Shown here: positions 1 to 11,390 of the stretch, piece after piece | Layout: each line of letters starts with the position of its first letter | Position numbering within the stretch: the first letter of the stretch is position 1 | From: Haematococcus lacustris | Taxonomy: Eukaryota > Chlorophyta > Chlorophyceae > Chlamydomonadales > Haematococcaceae | Assembly: GCA_030144725.1 (NCBI GenBank) | Contig: JASKMD010000003.1 | Span: 11,597,576 to 11,661,575, forward strand | Length of the DNA: 64,000 bases | Reading direction: 5' to 3' | Notes under the pieces: generated by a model | What the model was told of the DNA's origin: nothing | Seen by the model: only the letters and a program-made list of their open reading frames with translations | The model's database searches: none | Position numbers and translations under genes: made by a program

Positions 1-137
1 CACAGGCGGGGCAGCACATTGCCAGCATGCTGCACCAGCTCATACAGTTCTGAGTAGGTGCGACCTTTGCCCCGCTCATCGCCAAAGAAAGCCTGCGCCA
101 TGGCAGGCAGGTGGGGCTCACGCTTGGCTGGCAGACA

Positions 138-203
<66 letters not shown>

Positions 204-713
204 TTTGTTGGCTGGCTGGCTGTCGGTTGGCGATCGAGCATCACTAATGCACAGCTGGAAGTCGCATGATAAGATTACCAAAGTCAAGGGATGACGATGG
301 TCTGTCGGGCTTACTTAGCCTGCCTGTCATGTGGCTGGGCCTCTTGAGCCAGTTGCCAGTGCTGGGTGTGAACACGGCTTTGTTGCTAGCTCCGGAGCAA
401 AGCCCACCTCCAAGTTGACCAGCTGGTCGAACACGAGCATATACAATTCATAGTATTTCTGTGGGGACAGCTGAGATGTTCGCAGTTCGCTGAGCATTGC
501 TGCGGAGAAGCGCAGCGCTTCCCGCATGTTGTCCTCGTCCTTCATACATGACGATGGGGACAATCGTTGGATCAACGGACACCGCCCGTCACACGCATTG
601 ACACTCACCACTGCCTTGCGCATACTGTGCGCATTGCGCTTAATAGCGGTCTTGGCCTCGCTCAGGATCCGGTCTTGCTCGGCATCCCCAGGGAAGGTGC
701 TCTCCTGATACAT
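1..713 (-). CDS. VPS35: VPS35, retromer cargo-recognition subunit, N-terminal exons (runs off the left edge)
   Basis: VPS35 is the large alpha-solenoid subunit of the retromer complex, which sorts cargo from endosomes to the trans-Golgi or plasma membrane. Exon 1 is 713-609 (35 codons), with a GTGAGT donor at 608. Exon 2 runs from 539 to about 403, and exon 3 from 92 to beyond position 1. The joined protein reads EQDRILSEAKTAIKRNAHSM, then DEDNMREALRFSAAMLSELR, LSPQKYYELYMLVFDQLVNL, and FFGDERGKGRTYSELYELVQ. This tracks the VPS35 N terminus, including the SPKSYYELYM block that contacts VPS26. The 69-bp first intron is in frame, but it is removed because the family has no insert there. The gene is truncated by the window, not visibly broken. 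Confidence in identity is high; the boundary after LEV is less certain. Confidence 0.92.
138..203. repeat. (GGCT)n tetranucleotide run in VPS35 intron 2
   Basis: About 16 consecutive GGCT units, with one later interruption (GGTTTGTT), lie inside the VPS35 intron between about 402 and 93. The Trp/Leu/Ala-rich reading frame across them on the plus strand is repeat translation, not a gene. Confidence 0.9.
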
Positions 714-1170
714 TCAGTCAGTCAGCGATGCGGATTTTGGCGGGGGCTCGAAGAAGCTGATGAGAACTGGCACGAGCTCACCATCTTGTTAACCCCAAAA
801 AATCACTACCTATACCTTGTCACTGCATGCTTTTCTTTCGTGCTTTCTTGGGTTGCTCTGCTTTGCGATGTGCATGCTTGCATGCATGTACTTGTAGAGG
901 CATGTGTGGGATTGCTCGCGCATCCTCACCTAGTCGTACGACGTGCTGCACTCAGGTGTGATAGCATTATGCAAAAGATGTCTATCCGCATCAAGGCAGC
1001 AGTGCTCAGTGTCTTGGCCAGTCAGTACCTTCCTCGTCAATCCCACGGGTTTAAAACCAAATGTACATGATGCGCTGCATGCTGTGCTGCGCCGGCCCTG
1101 CTGCTACTCCGTACTAGATTCAGGCAGTACAACGAAGCCCTGCGAACGGCGCTACACGCTCTCCCCATTC

Positions 1171-1240
1171 CCTTGGAAGTTGGGGCATGGGGTGGTGTCC
1201 CGGTCCAGCCACCTTTGGTGGCATTTTGCCAGGTGCAGCA
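1171..1240 (-). pseudogene. Decayed TnpB/Fanzor-like C-terminal fragment (copy A)
   Basis: On the minus strand this short stretch reads RWLDRDTTPCPNFQGNGES. It aligns with [19 protein letters not shown] of the better-preserved copies at 33.7, 37.2 and 49 kb. The Asp-Arg-Asp core survives, but the NAAxN part has been rewritten. Nearly the same 65 bp recurs at 1704-1770. The piece is too short to identify alone; the call rests on comparison with the other copies. Confidence 0.5.
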
Positions 1241-1703
1241 TTGGCATCAATCACACCTTCTACCACAACCACCTTTTACCACCTTCAACCACCTTCTCAC
1301 ACCTTCTACCACCTTCTCCGCTCTCAGCTCTCTACAGAAGTTCGCACGAGCTTGACTAGGTTCAGGTTAAACAACAGCGGTCTGGGGGTGGAGAAGGCTC
1401 GGTTTGATTCGGTAACTTTCATTGATCGCACATGCACCAGATGCACAGAGGGGTAAGTGGATGACGCCATGCATTTCATCTTTGAGTGCACTGCCACGAG
1501 TTCCATCAGGGAGCAGCCGGAGTTTGCCATGACCTTACAGAACAATAACGAGAACTTGCATGACTTCATGTAGAGCCCATGTGCACCTTTGTTTGTGCAC
1601 CTTGCTTTGAAGTGCGTTACAGAAAGTCCCGAACCCTTAGAGGGGGAGGGCGGCCTAGCAGCCTAACGGCCTAACGGCTTAAGCGGTGTAAGCCACATCA
1701 TCT

Positions 1704-1870
1704 TGGAAGTTGGGGCATGGGGTTGTGTCCCGGTCCAGCCACCTTTGGTGACATTTTGCCAGGTGCAGCTGGTTTCTGTGCAGGGGAAGGGACTGGCACC
1801 TCATGGCACCCTACCAGGCCCCGCACCGCTTTGCCATGACGCAAGTTCCAGGCTGGGTGCAGCAGCTGCT
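1704..1870 (-). pseudogene. Decayed TnpB/Fanzor-like C-terminal fragment (copy B)
   Basis: The minus strand gives, upstream, PAWNLRHGKAVRGLVGCHEV (about 1870-1800) and, downstream, RWLDRDTTPCPNFQ (1745-1704). These match two separated conserved blocks of the family, PAWSQQRGQPVRGLVWCPVV and [14 protein letters not shown], in the right order and orientation. The variable Pro/Ala/Lys-rich spacer between the blocks in the other copies is mostly missing here. The fragment is not functional. Confidence 0.55.
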
Positions 1871-2879
1871 AGACCACCTTTCCCAACCAGCGCAAGCCAT
1901 CCAAGGGGCATTTCTTGCAGATCCATTCTACATCACGGATCCCTTACTTTGACGCCACTCTAGAACCTGCACAGCATGGACCTTATTCAGTAAAAGTAAG
2001 GAAGGAATATACTCCAACAGACCCAGGCCTGTGGAGCCTGCCTGGCCCAGAGGCAGTGTCTTCCAGCCCAAGTATTTCCCGCATCCCCTACCAACAAGTA
2101 CCATCACCTGCCTCGGCTGCCCCTTGCAAGTCGCCTGATACACCTAGTTAGACAGAACTTATCAGCGTCCGTGGTGCTGGGTGCATTGCTTGTCTGCTGT
2201 CCGTGTATGTGCAGAATACCTAGCTATGGGGTGCAAGACAAGTCGATGGCACTTGGACATGCATGCAGCAAGCATCATGCATATAGTTGTGCACATGGTC
2301 CCTGACATTATTGCGGCCATGCATAGGTGCAAATCCGTCTCAAGCCGACATTGTCCACATTGCAAGTGCTACAATGCTTCAGACTCCCACCCATTCTGCC
2401 TGTTAAGCCTCCCATACAACCTACAAGTCAGTGGCAAGGAGCCAAACTGCCAGCCAAGCCCTGGCTGCCAAAGAAGAAGAAGAAGAAGAAGAAGAAGAAA
2501 AAGACTACTTCCTGCATCACTCCCCTCATCACCAAGCATCAGCCAATCAGATGAACACTCAGCCTCCGGCTCTGCCCTCAATCCACACTGATCCTCAGGC
2601 CAACCACACAGATTGGCAAGACCAGGCTGTGACTGGCTACCATCGACAGCTGCTGGGTATCATCCCCTCACACCCCTTGCCTTAACAAAGTGTGATCCTG
2701 ATGGCAGCTTTGAGGGGCAGCATGCTGGAAGAGGTGCAGTACACTGCCGATAGCCATGCGGCAGCAGCCCCTAACTGGTGCGACCCCCAGCACAGCTGCA
2801 GGAGCAGCAGGACCTTTAGCACACAACCTGGGTGGGTCGCCAGCAGCGCCATCATCTCGAACTTCAAACCAGGAGCTGG

Positions 2880-5800
2880 TCAGCAGCAGGGCACAAAGCG
2901 CAGGGAGGCGGTGAGGCGTGCCCCGCCCCCGTCCTCCAGAGGGAAGTGGCGCAGCATGAAGCCGTGCTCCCGTCCCCCTGCACCGCCCAGCACCATGCAG
3001 TGGCCAAGCTGGTGCCAGGGCAGTGCAGGCAAGGGCTGCTGCCAGGCAGTGGTTGTGTGAGGGCAGGAAGCAGTGGGACAGGGAGCAGGGGAGAAGTGGT
3101 AGGGCAGGTTTGGCGAAGGGGGTGGGGTCGGGGTCTCACCGCTGAGGGGGTTAAAGTCGCAGGCGTCTGCAATGTCGGACACCAGCACCTCCAGGTTGCC
3201 CAGGCTGTCGTCCTGCAGGGCCCGCTCCATGACCTTGAGCTTAATGTTGGACGAGAACCTGGACACGGGGTCAGGGCCCGGGTGAAAGGGTGGACAGCGT
3301 TAGGGCTGGGCAGGGTCATGGCTGGGCAGGGGTGGTTTGTCGGTTGCTTGTTGCTCATTACATGACAGCAGGTGGCCTGCCCTCCTCACCCCTGTTTCAC
3401 CCACTTTCCCATCCTGCTCAGGGCACTGGTCATGAAACCTAGCTTGCTGCTGGACTTGGCACCTGGCTGGATGCTGGGCAGGGCACTTTGTCACTCTCAC
3501 TTGACATCATAGAATTCCAGTGTGTTGGCGTTCGTCCAGGTGTGGTTGGCGGTGGAGGTGAGGGGCGGCACGCTGGCGCTGTCGTCCCCACACTTCACCC
3601 GCACATAGGCCGTCATGGCGGTGTTCTTGCGGCCAGGGGCGCGCTGGAGGTGCTCAGCCTGAGTGAGGCAGGGAAGGCAGGGTGAGGATCAGGTGGGTCG
3701 CAACCAGATCGTGCTTGGCCATACGGGCATCATGGCCTATCGTTCTTATCGCCACATGGTGCTCACGATACATGGCCAAACAGACTGTCAGAGTGCCCTG
3801 TCTGCCACGTTATGTCTGCCACATCCTGTGCTGTTCTGTGGTCCTCCGGCTGTTCTGTGGTGGATGGTGTCATGTACGGGGCCACTCAGCTTGGCAGTGT
3901 TTGCAGGAGCAGGTCAGCAAGGTAGACAGCAGTTGGGTGCAGAGGTCCTACAACGCAGGGGTGGATGGGGCTGCTCTCTTACCGTGATGACTCGCACGAT
4001 GACAATGCCGGTGTCTGCAGTCAGGGGCTCCTCCCTCTTAAAGCTGTCAAAGGAGCGGTATGCACAGCGCAGCTGCAACAGTGCAACAGGAACAGAGCAG
4101 GGGCACCAGTACTTTAGCAGCATCACGCCCCCTCACTAGCTTGAACAATCGGCCAGTGGCAACAGAACAGTGGCATTTCCCTCATCAGCCCACAGGGCAA
4201 CAACTTGAAATAAGAAGGCAGAACTAGGTCCCCTTCCTAGCTACAAGCAGCAATAACAGCAGCGTCAATTTCTGCTGCCTCTGCCACCGCCGCCGCAGAT
4301 GTGGCACAGCAACAACAAGCGTGAGAGCCCAACCCTGCAGCTTGGCCCCTCCTCCTCCTATCTCTCAACAACAGCAGCAGCCACCAGCAGACCCCTTCCC
4401 TTCCCTTGACGCTTCAATCGTCTGCGCCCAGGCCAACAGGCAGCGCACCTGGACCTTCCCCTCCCCCTTGCCGCAGCCCTCTGGGTTTGCCCAGTCGCCC
4501 AACCCCAAGTGGTACCAGGCTGTGACGGGCTCAGGGGCAGCAGCCGTCACCGGGGCCAGCTTGACCAGGCAGCGCCCCATCAGCTCCTTGGCGCCAAAAG
4601 TCTGGCCAATGTTCAGAGTCAGCAGCTCCTGAGAGCAAAGGCAGGGAGTAGGCGGAGTGAAGAAAGAGATAAACTTGTAAGTAAAGAAAGGAATAAAGGA
4701 AGACGGCGGGAGCATGCCTCCTTTGCACCAGTTGGCTGTCAGAGCCTGGAGGAGGAATGCTTTTGGTGGGGAGCAGGCAGCAGGAACCGTTTGTCGCGTG
4801 TGTCAGCCTTGCAGCTGCGCCTGCCTTGACCCTTGGACCCCTCGCAGATACCCCGCCTGCAACCTGAGTAGGTCGTGGCTGGGAGTGCGATGCATGGTGA
4901 GGGTGCGAAGTGAGCAGCGCAGGATGCCTCACTGACACTGAGCCACTGGCTGTGGCTGCATTTGCTGGGAGCGACATGCCGTTTGCCCTCATGCTGGTGG
5001 CGCTGTAGTTTGCTGGAGTTCGCAGCAGTGCAAAGTTTGGCGGATGCAATGCCAAGTTTGGCGGATGCAATGTCACGCTCATGATGGTGATGGTGGCTGA
5101 CACTGATGGTGCAGTGGACTGCGGTCTAGGCAGCTGGGTTGAAGGAGGGGGCAGCAAAGACGCCTGGCTGCAAGGGGCTGGTGTGGGGAGCAGGAGGCGG
5201 AGGGGCCTGCACCTTGGCACTGAAGAAGTCACGGTCGTATACAGACACCTTGAGCTCCTGGCTGCGAGGTTCCTGAGCAGGCAGGCAAGGCAGGGGCAGA
5301 CTCACATCAGCGGGCCATTGGCAGGCTGGCAGGTAAGCAGGCAGGGAGGCCGGGAAGGAGACAGGCGGGTGGCTTGCTGGCGAAGGCTACACCGCACTGA
5401 GACTATCCCTACTGCCAGTTGGCTTGCCCCGGCCCCTTCCCTTGCCCCATCCTCATTCCCTCCCACCCACCCTCTTGCACTCTTGCCCCACTCCTGTGGT
5501 CCCTGACCCACTACCCTTGCTCAGCCGCACCTGCACCAGCAGCCAGAACGTCTCGTCCCATTGCGGCGTGAGGGAGTTCTTGATGGTGCGGCTGCTCACC
5601 ACCTGCTTGCCGTCAGTGCTCAGCTCCACCAGGGGGTCGGCTGCGCAGCACCGCCACCACCACCACTCAGACGGACACAAGCACCACCAGCACCAACACT
5701 GCCACCCCGCAGCAGCACCAACACCCACCAGCAGCGGCATCACCACCCAGCAGCAGCAGCACCACCACCATCATTACCACCCAGCGGCAGCAGCGTGTCC

Positions 5801-8419
5801 ACTAATGCCTACATCATCGCTGCCAGTATCACAGCAGCAGCAGCAGCATCTCACACCCCATGCATGGCACAAACCCCCAGCTCCCTCCCACTCCCCCTCC
5901 CACTCCCCTGCCCCACACTGACCTGAGCCAAAAGTGTCTGTCTTGCGCAGCTCCTTGGCGCTGATGACGGTGACGCGCAGCACGCCCTGGCTGCGGTAGG
6001 CCAGCCGGGCCACATGCACCGCCATGTCCTCATCAGGCAACACCGGCACCTGCAGGCAGCCCAGCAGGCCCCTCTCCCCTGATCCTCCACACCCTCCACC
6101 CCTCTCACCTCACCCCCTCCTCCACTCCACACCCATCCACTCTGCTGGCTCTGCTCCTGCTTGTGGCACTTGTGGCACTTGCTTGTGCTGGCTCCTGCTT
6201 GGCTCCTGCTTGTAACACTTGTGCTCTGCTCCTGCTTGTGGCACCCTGCTCCCACTGCACCTCTGCCTCCACTGCTGCACCTCTGCCTCCACTGCTGCAG
6301 TCCCAGTGCTCCCAGCTGAGTCGTGCTCCCAGCCGTGTTGGCACTCAGCTGACCCACCAGCCTCCAGCCTCTGCCACCCACACCACGCCCTGACACCCAA
6401 ACCTTCACCAGCAGGGCTTCATCAGCAGTGCTGGGGAGCAACGCCACCAGCTGGCCCAGGCAACCCAGCTTGCCAGGATGGGCCTCAGCCCCCAAGAACC
6501 CTCACTTACGCACCTCGATCATGTCTCACCTTGACACCCAAGTCCAGCCATGTCCTTCCCTTCTGCCTTACATTGTGAGCCTAGCCAGCTGACTACCCCA
6601 CCCGGCCTCACTGCCCCCCTTCCCCTTTCCCTTCCCTTCCCTCCTGCCCTGCATTATATACCGCTGCTCACTTCCACAACAAACTCCCAAATCCACAAAA
6701 CTCCACATCCCCCCCTCCCTCTCCCCTGCCCTCCCTGTCCCCTGCCCTCACTGCACTCACCACCAGGCGCTGCGGCCAGACCAGCATGTTGAGCAGCACG
6801 TTGTCGATGACGTGGTTGATGAAAGGCTTGACCACCCCCGCAATGTATTGGCCCCCCAAGGCGTGCCCAAAGTCCAGCCGGTACTTCAAGCGGAGAGGCT
6901 TGCGGAAGGTGACCACGGCAGCGCCTGAGAAGGATGGCAGTTCGAGACAGGTGCTGCGTTGGATGGAAGATAGGTGCGGTGGGAGATGTTAGTGCTTTGC
7001 ACAGCTGGTGCACCCAGTGCCCTTGTGGCATCAGGGTGATGACGTCAGGGTGTTTGCACAGCGGGTGCATGCAGAGCATGTGTGAGATCAGGGGTGATCA
7101 TGGAAAGCGGCACATGGTGGAGCACAGTGTGCACACTGACAGTGACACACTTACAGTGACACACTTACAGTGACACACTGACAGTGACACACTGACAGTG
7201 ACACACTGACAGTGACACACTGACAGTGACACACTCACAGTGACACACTGACAGTGACACACTCACAGTGACACACTCACAGCACAGCGACCATGTGGCA
7301 GCAGGGGTGATGATGATGCAGGTATGTAATGCATGTTATGATAAGGTCCAATGTGGTGGTGGACGCCTTGTGAAATGACACCCTTGTGAGGAGGGCCAAG
7401 GGAGGAGGGGAGGAAAGGTAGGCAGGCAGGCAATGCAGGTTGGGAGTGGGCAGGCAAGCAGGCAGTGCGGAGACCTCTTCTGCAGCGGCCCCTGGCTCCA
7501 CCCTGTGATCATCCTCCCTCTTGCAGCCCCCCTTTCACATCCATCCTGAACCCCGCCCTCCCTCTCTTGAACCCTGCCCTCCCTCTCCTGAACCCCGCCC
7601 TCCCTCTCCTCATCCCGAACCCCCTGCCCTCCCCTCACAGGACCTATGGACCTGGGCCGCATCACCCCTGCCTGTCACCGCCGGCCCCTGTATCCTTTAA
7701 TGTCGGAGCTAATGCTTGCAGTGTGCATGGTTTGCAAGGTACAAGCAACCACACACACACCCTCAGCCATGCATGTGCACTCACACACCTAGCACCACGC
7801 ACTTCAGATTGAGGTGGGTGGCTGCAACCCATGCAAGGTCAAGAAAGGTGCAGTGGCATTTGCACACTCAGCGCCAGGCACTAAGTGCAGCAGCATGGCC
7901 AGGCAGGGCAGCACCCAGCTCTTGGCCACCCACCGAAGCCGGGCAGGCGGTCCACCAGGGGTGCCAGCGTGACCCGCAGGCTGCCCACAAAGCTAATGTC
8001 AGTGACCTTGGGGCAGATCTTGGTGAACTCCCTGCAGCAGCAGCCAGGCAAGAGGCGGGGCTGCTCAGCACCCCTCCTCCAGCTGAGCGTGCAGCTGCCT
8101 TGCCCTCCTGCTTGTGGCCACGCTGCAGGTATGCAATGCACGCTTCATGCAGGTATGTAATGTACACTACAGTACCGCCTACCGGGCAGCGATGTCAGGT
8201 GTGGTGGTGTGTAGTGCTGTGGCATTGCCTGGTGGTGGTGCTGCTGCTGATCCGGAGACTCTGCTGCCGTGGCCCTCACCCAGCTGACAGCTCAATGGCC
8301 AGCGTGATGTTGGCCTCCCCACACCACCTCAGGTCGAGCTCCAGCACCAGCCCGCCCTGCAGACCAGACCAGCAGGCAAAGCTCTCCCAGAGGGCGGCAG
8401 CATGAGCAGCAGGGTGAGT

Positions 8420-8507
<88 letters not shown>

Positions 8508-11070
8508 ATTGACACAGCCCAGCCTATATATTCACCTGGTCGCCATGCATGCCATGGCTGACAAAGTCCCGTGTGTGTGTAGAGACAAGCAGACAGCAAC
8601 ATCCCAGAAATGACCAAATAGCATACCTTTGCTTGCATAGCACCCAGGCATACATCCAGGCACATGTGCCCGTGCCAACATCCGTGTGCACATACAGGTG
8701 CTTGCAGCCAAAGCCTCACGCACCCAGACAGGCACACTGACTGGGGCATCTCAATAGCAAATGAGCTGTCCGTGTTGCCCCTGCCAGGCTGCACCTGTTG
8801 CCCTTCGCCAGCCTTCACAACATGGCCTGCCCTGCCCCTCACACCTGCTACCCCGCATGCCCTAGCTGCCCTAGCTGCCCTGTCTCCTCCTCACCTGCTG
8901 CTTGTCGCTGACCAGCACAGACTCGACCCTGAAGGGCGCGTCGCCAAAGGTCAGCTGCTTGAAGGCAATGCTCTTGAGGCCCGGCACCTTCAGGCTGCGC
9001 AGCTGCTGCTCAAACACAGCCTCGGTTTGGGTCTGCGCCAGCACAGTAGCAGCGTGCCTGATCAGGTAGTGAAGGTACCACAGCCGGTGCAGCGTGCCTG
9101 ATCAGGCAATGAAGGATTACAGCCGTTGCTACGTGCCTGATCAGGCAGTGCAGACGGTTAGGCCCCAGCCCAACACCTGAGGAAAACACTGTTCTTCACA
9201 TAGCAACTGGCTGGCTGGCCATAGAGGATCCATTGCTCTGAAGCTCAGTACAGAGGACCCTACTGGCCTCATGCCCTGGCAGCACTGCACAGGGCAGTGG
9301 GCCGGCAACAGCGCACTTCACGCAGCCCCCCTGGCCCTACCTTGACAAGCTTGCATACGCCCTTGTCGTAGAAAGGCCACACCTTCTCCAACACATAGTT
9401 GAACCACTGCGGCCACATGGCACATGACAGTCACATGCGAGGAGCAGCACCATGTGCACGAGGAGATGACTTGCAAGGAGGTTAGGGTTTTGCGCAGCCT
9501 AGATGCCTGGAACAATACACCAGGATGAAACCCCTGCAGCACTAGGGCTGCTGGTGCTTGCCTTGCCTGTTGGACCCCTGGTGGGCAGACAGTGTGCACA
9601 CATGTCCATTTCAACACCCATCAGGATTGTCTAGCAGTGACCAGGTAGAGGGCGGCTGATATGATGCCTAGATTCGGCAGGCACAGAGGGTTGCTGACCC
9701 CTTGCTTATCACTGCAGCATTGATGAGGCAGAGGACGTGAAGGCAGCTTGAGGTTGGGAGCAGGGTTTGCTGCTGCTGCTGCTGCTGCTGCTGGATGAGG
9801 GGGCTTACCAAGACCTTTTCCCGCTCCGTGTAGGACAACCAGGTGGGCAGGCTGCCCAGCAGGTGCTGCAGGCCCTTCAAGCCCAGGTTCACGCCCATCT
9901 GCATGGGTCATCAAAGTGCATGCACACCATGCAGTGCATGGCATGAGGAGCCATGCAAGAGGTGGCATCGCCAAACTGGAATGGGAGCTCCCTTCATCAG
10001 CGACTTACAACTCCACTGAGCATCACCGTCCCTCCCAGACTATCACAATGTCACACTATCACACTATCACATTGTCACACTATCACATTGCTCCATGCAC
10101 GCAGCAGGACAGTGTCATCGGCGAGGCAGCCAGCCCAGGGCCTGTCATTATCAATTGGCCCAGGTGCACCCTCACCACATCACAGACTTCCCGCTTGCGT
10201 TTTTTGTTATAGAAGTAGACCACTGACACTGCGGCGCCCAGCAGCAGCCCCCAGCAGCTGTAGGCCAGCAGGCCCCAGGGAGAGGGTGACAGCACCTTCA
10301 CAAGCAGCAGCTGCAGCGCCAGGAGACTGAAGAAGAGGACCTGAGTGGCAGGGGTGGTCACACACGCCGGGTCAGGGGTAGCATGAGCAGCGAAAGCATG
10401 CAACACTTCACGACAGAAGCAGGAAGATGAATACAATGAGGGGGAGGATGAATGCCATGCGAGAAAGGGTGGGGTGACCCCATCATATTGACATGGTGGG
10501 AGGGGTGGTCTAGCATGATGATGATCTGGTGGGCTCTGTGCTACTCATCTAGCGACTGGTGAGACATGCTTGATGAACAGCATGTGCATGGCATGTATAG
10601 GTTGAATGGGACCGGCTTGCCTTGACCAATTGGTCCAGATGCACGTTAATAGGGCGGCCGGCACGTAGGTTTGCCACCATGTTTCGTACAGCTGCCAGGC
10701 TGGACAGTGAGCTTTGCCCCAACTCAGCCAGTGCTTGCTGGACAATCAGCTTCATGTCAGCTGGCGAGATAGAAGGCCCTAACGAGCTGGGAAGAGGGAC
10801 TGGGTCTTGACTGGGTGCAGGGGGCTTGGCTGGCTCTTGGGCTGTGCAGGTAGGGGTTTTCAGGCCAGACCCTGATTCAGACATCGCTTGAGAGCAAAGG
10901 CTCGTCCTTGAGGGTGTGCTCATGCTGAAGTGCCCAGCAGACGGTGATAGCAGGGCTTCGAGATGCACCACTGGCTTCACCGATGGCGAAGCCCGTTCGT
11001 CCCGAGCTGCACCGTCCCGTCCCGCCGTTTCTTTGTCGACGCTAGAAGCCTCGGGCAGCACGCGACCCAT
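2880..11070 (-). CDS. Extended-synaptotagmin / plant-type SYT: membrane anchor, SMP domain, two C2 domains
   Basis: Members of this family tether the ER to the plasma membrane and move lipids through an SMP tube. Exon 1 is probably 11070-10621, a 150-aa low-complexity leader ending at a GC-AG donor. Exon 2 (10340-10176) encodes a hydrophobic hairpin, [17 protein letters not shown] then [15 protein letters not shown]. Next come 9898-9809, 9406-9341 ([20 protein letters not shown]) and 9032-8895, followed by about 8357-8280, 8032-7938 and 6925-6762 ([13 protein letters not shown] SMP end, [12 protein letters not shown]). C2A spans about 6050-4450: [35 protein letters not shown] and [10 protein letters not shown], with Asp in the Ca-binding loops. 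C2B spans about 4072-2880: [35 protein letters not shown] and the closing strand [15 protein letters not shown]. All exons join in frame where checked. The leader exon is an inference, because a shorter start at 10436 is possible. Confidence 0.85.
7136..7285. repeat. Tandem 14-mer (ACACTGACAGTGAC) in a SYT intron
   Basis: About ten head-to-tail copies of ACACTGACAGTGAC with TTAC and CTCAC variants. It is an intronic minisatellite. There are no unique spacers, so it is not a CRISPR array. Confidence 0.9.
8417..8508. repeat. (AGC)n trinucleotide run in a SYT intron
   Basis: Roughly thirty AGC/GCA units with one T substitution. The poly-Ala and poly-Gln frames across it are artefacts of the repeat, which sits between SYT exons (upstream of about 8357). 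A shorter CTG run at 9771-9794 lies beside exon 9898-9809. Confidence 0.9.
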
Positions 11071-11390
11071 TTGTTGCAGCGCCTAGGAAGTCAGGGGGCC
11101 GGTGCGGGCATGCGTATTTCTTTACTAGTTCGCATAAGCCAAGCGCACATTACAGCTGTCCTCGCGGTAAGGACGGTTCAAGAACAGGATTTCACTCCCC
11201 CACTTTTCCCAACTGTGCGGCTCGATCTTGGACATGAGTTGCAGCTGTGCAGCTGGGCACAAAGCGCTACTTGGGTTGCCTCGGATGTTTCTGAGGCAGC
11301 TGGACGAAATGTTTGCGACCTGCAAGCACCTCTTGTAGCTGACCCTTCCCCAAGCTCACAAGCTCTTTCCTTGGGCACAACCTCAACACG
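11071..11390. promoter_or_regulatory. Short shared 5' region between the SYT gene (-) and ZNHIT1 (+)
   Basis: The proposed start codons of the two genes point away from each other across 320 bp, so this must hold both promoters if the first exons are right. I see no clear TATA box. The open frames across it are short and on both strands. The role is inferred purely from position. Confidence 0.45.

Larger units (their letters stand above)
714..2879. other. Intergenic region between VPS35 and the SYT gene
   Basis: No convincing host gene is seen. The stretch holds a T/C-rich ACCTTC repeat (about 1255-1320), two decayed mobile-element pieces annotated separately (1171-1240, 1704-1870), and an (AAG)n run at about 2473-2503. 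VPS35 and the SYT gene both read leftward, so this contains the VPS35 promoter and the SYT 3' end. Confidence 0.6.

Noticed and set aside
7136..7285. Regularly spaced 14-bp repeats resembling a CRISPR array
   Set aside because: The units are head-to-tail without unique spacers, inside an intron of a eukaryotic gene. It is a minisatellite.
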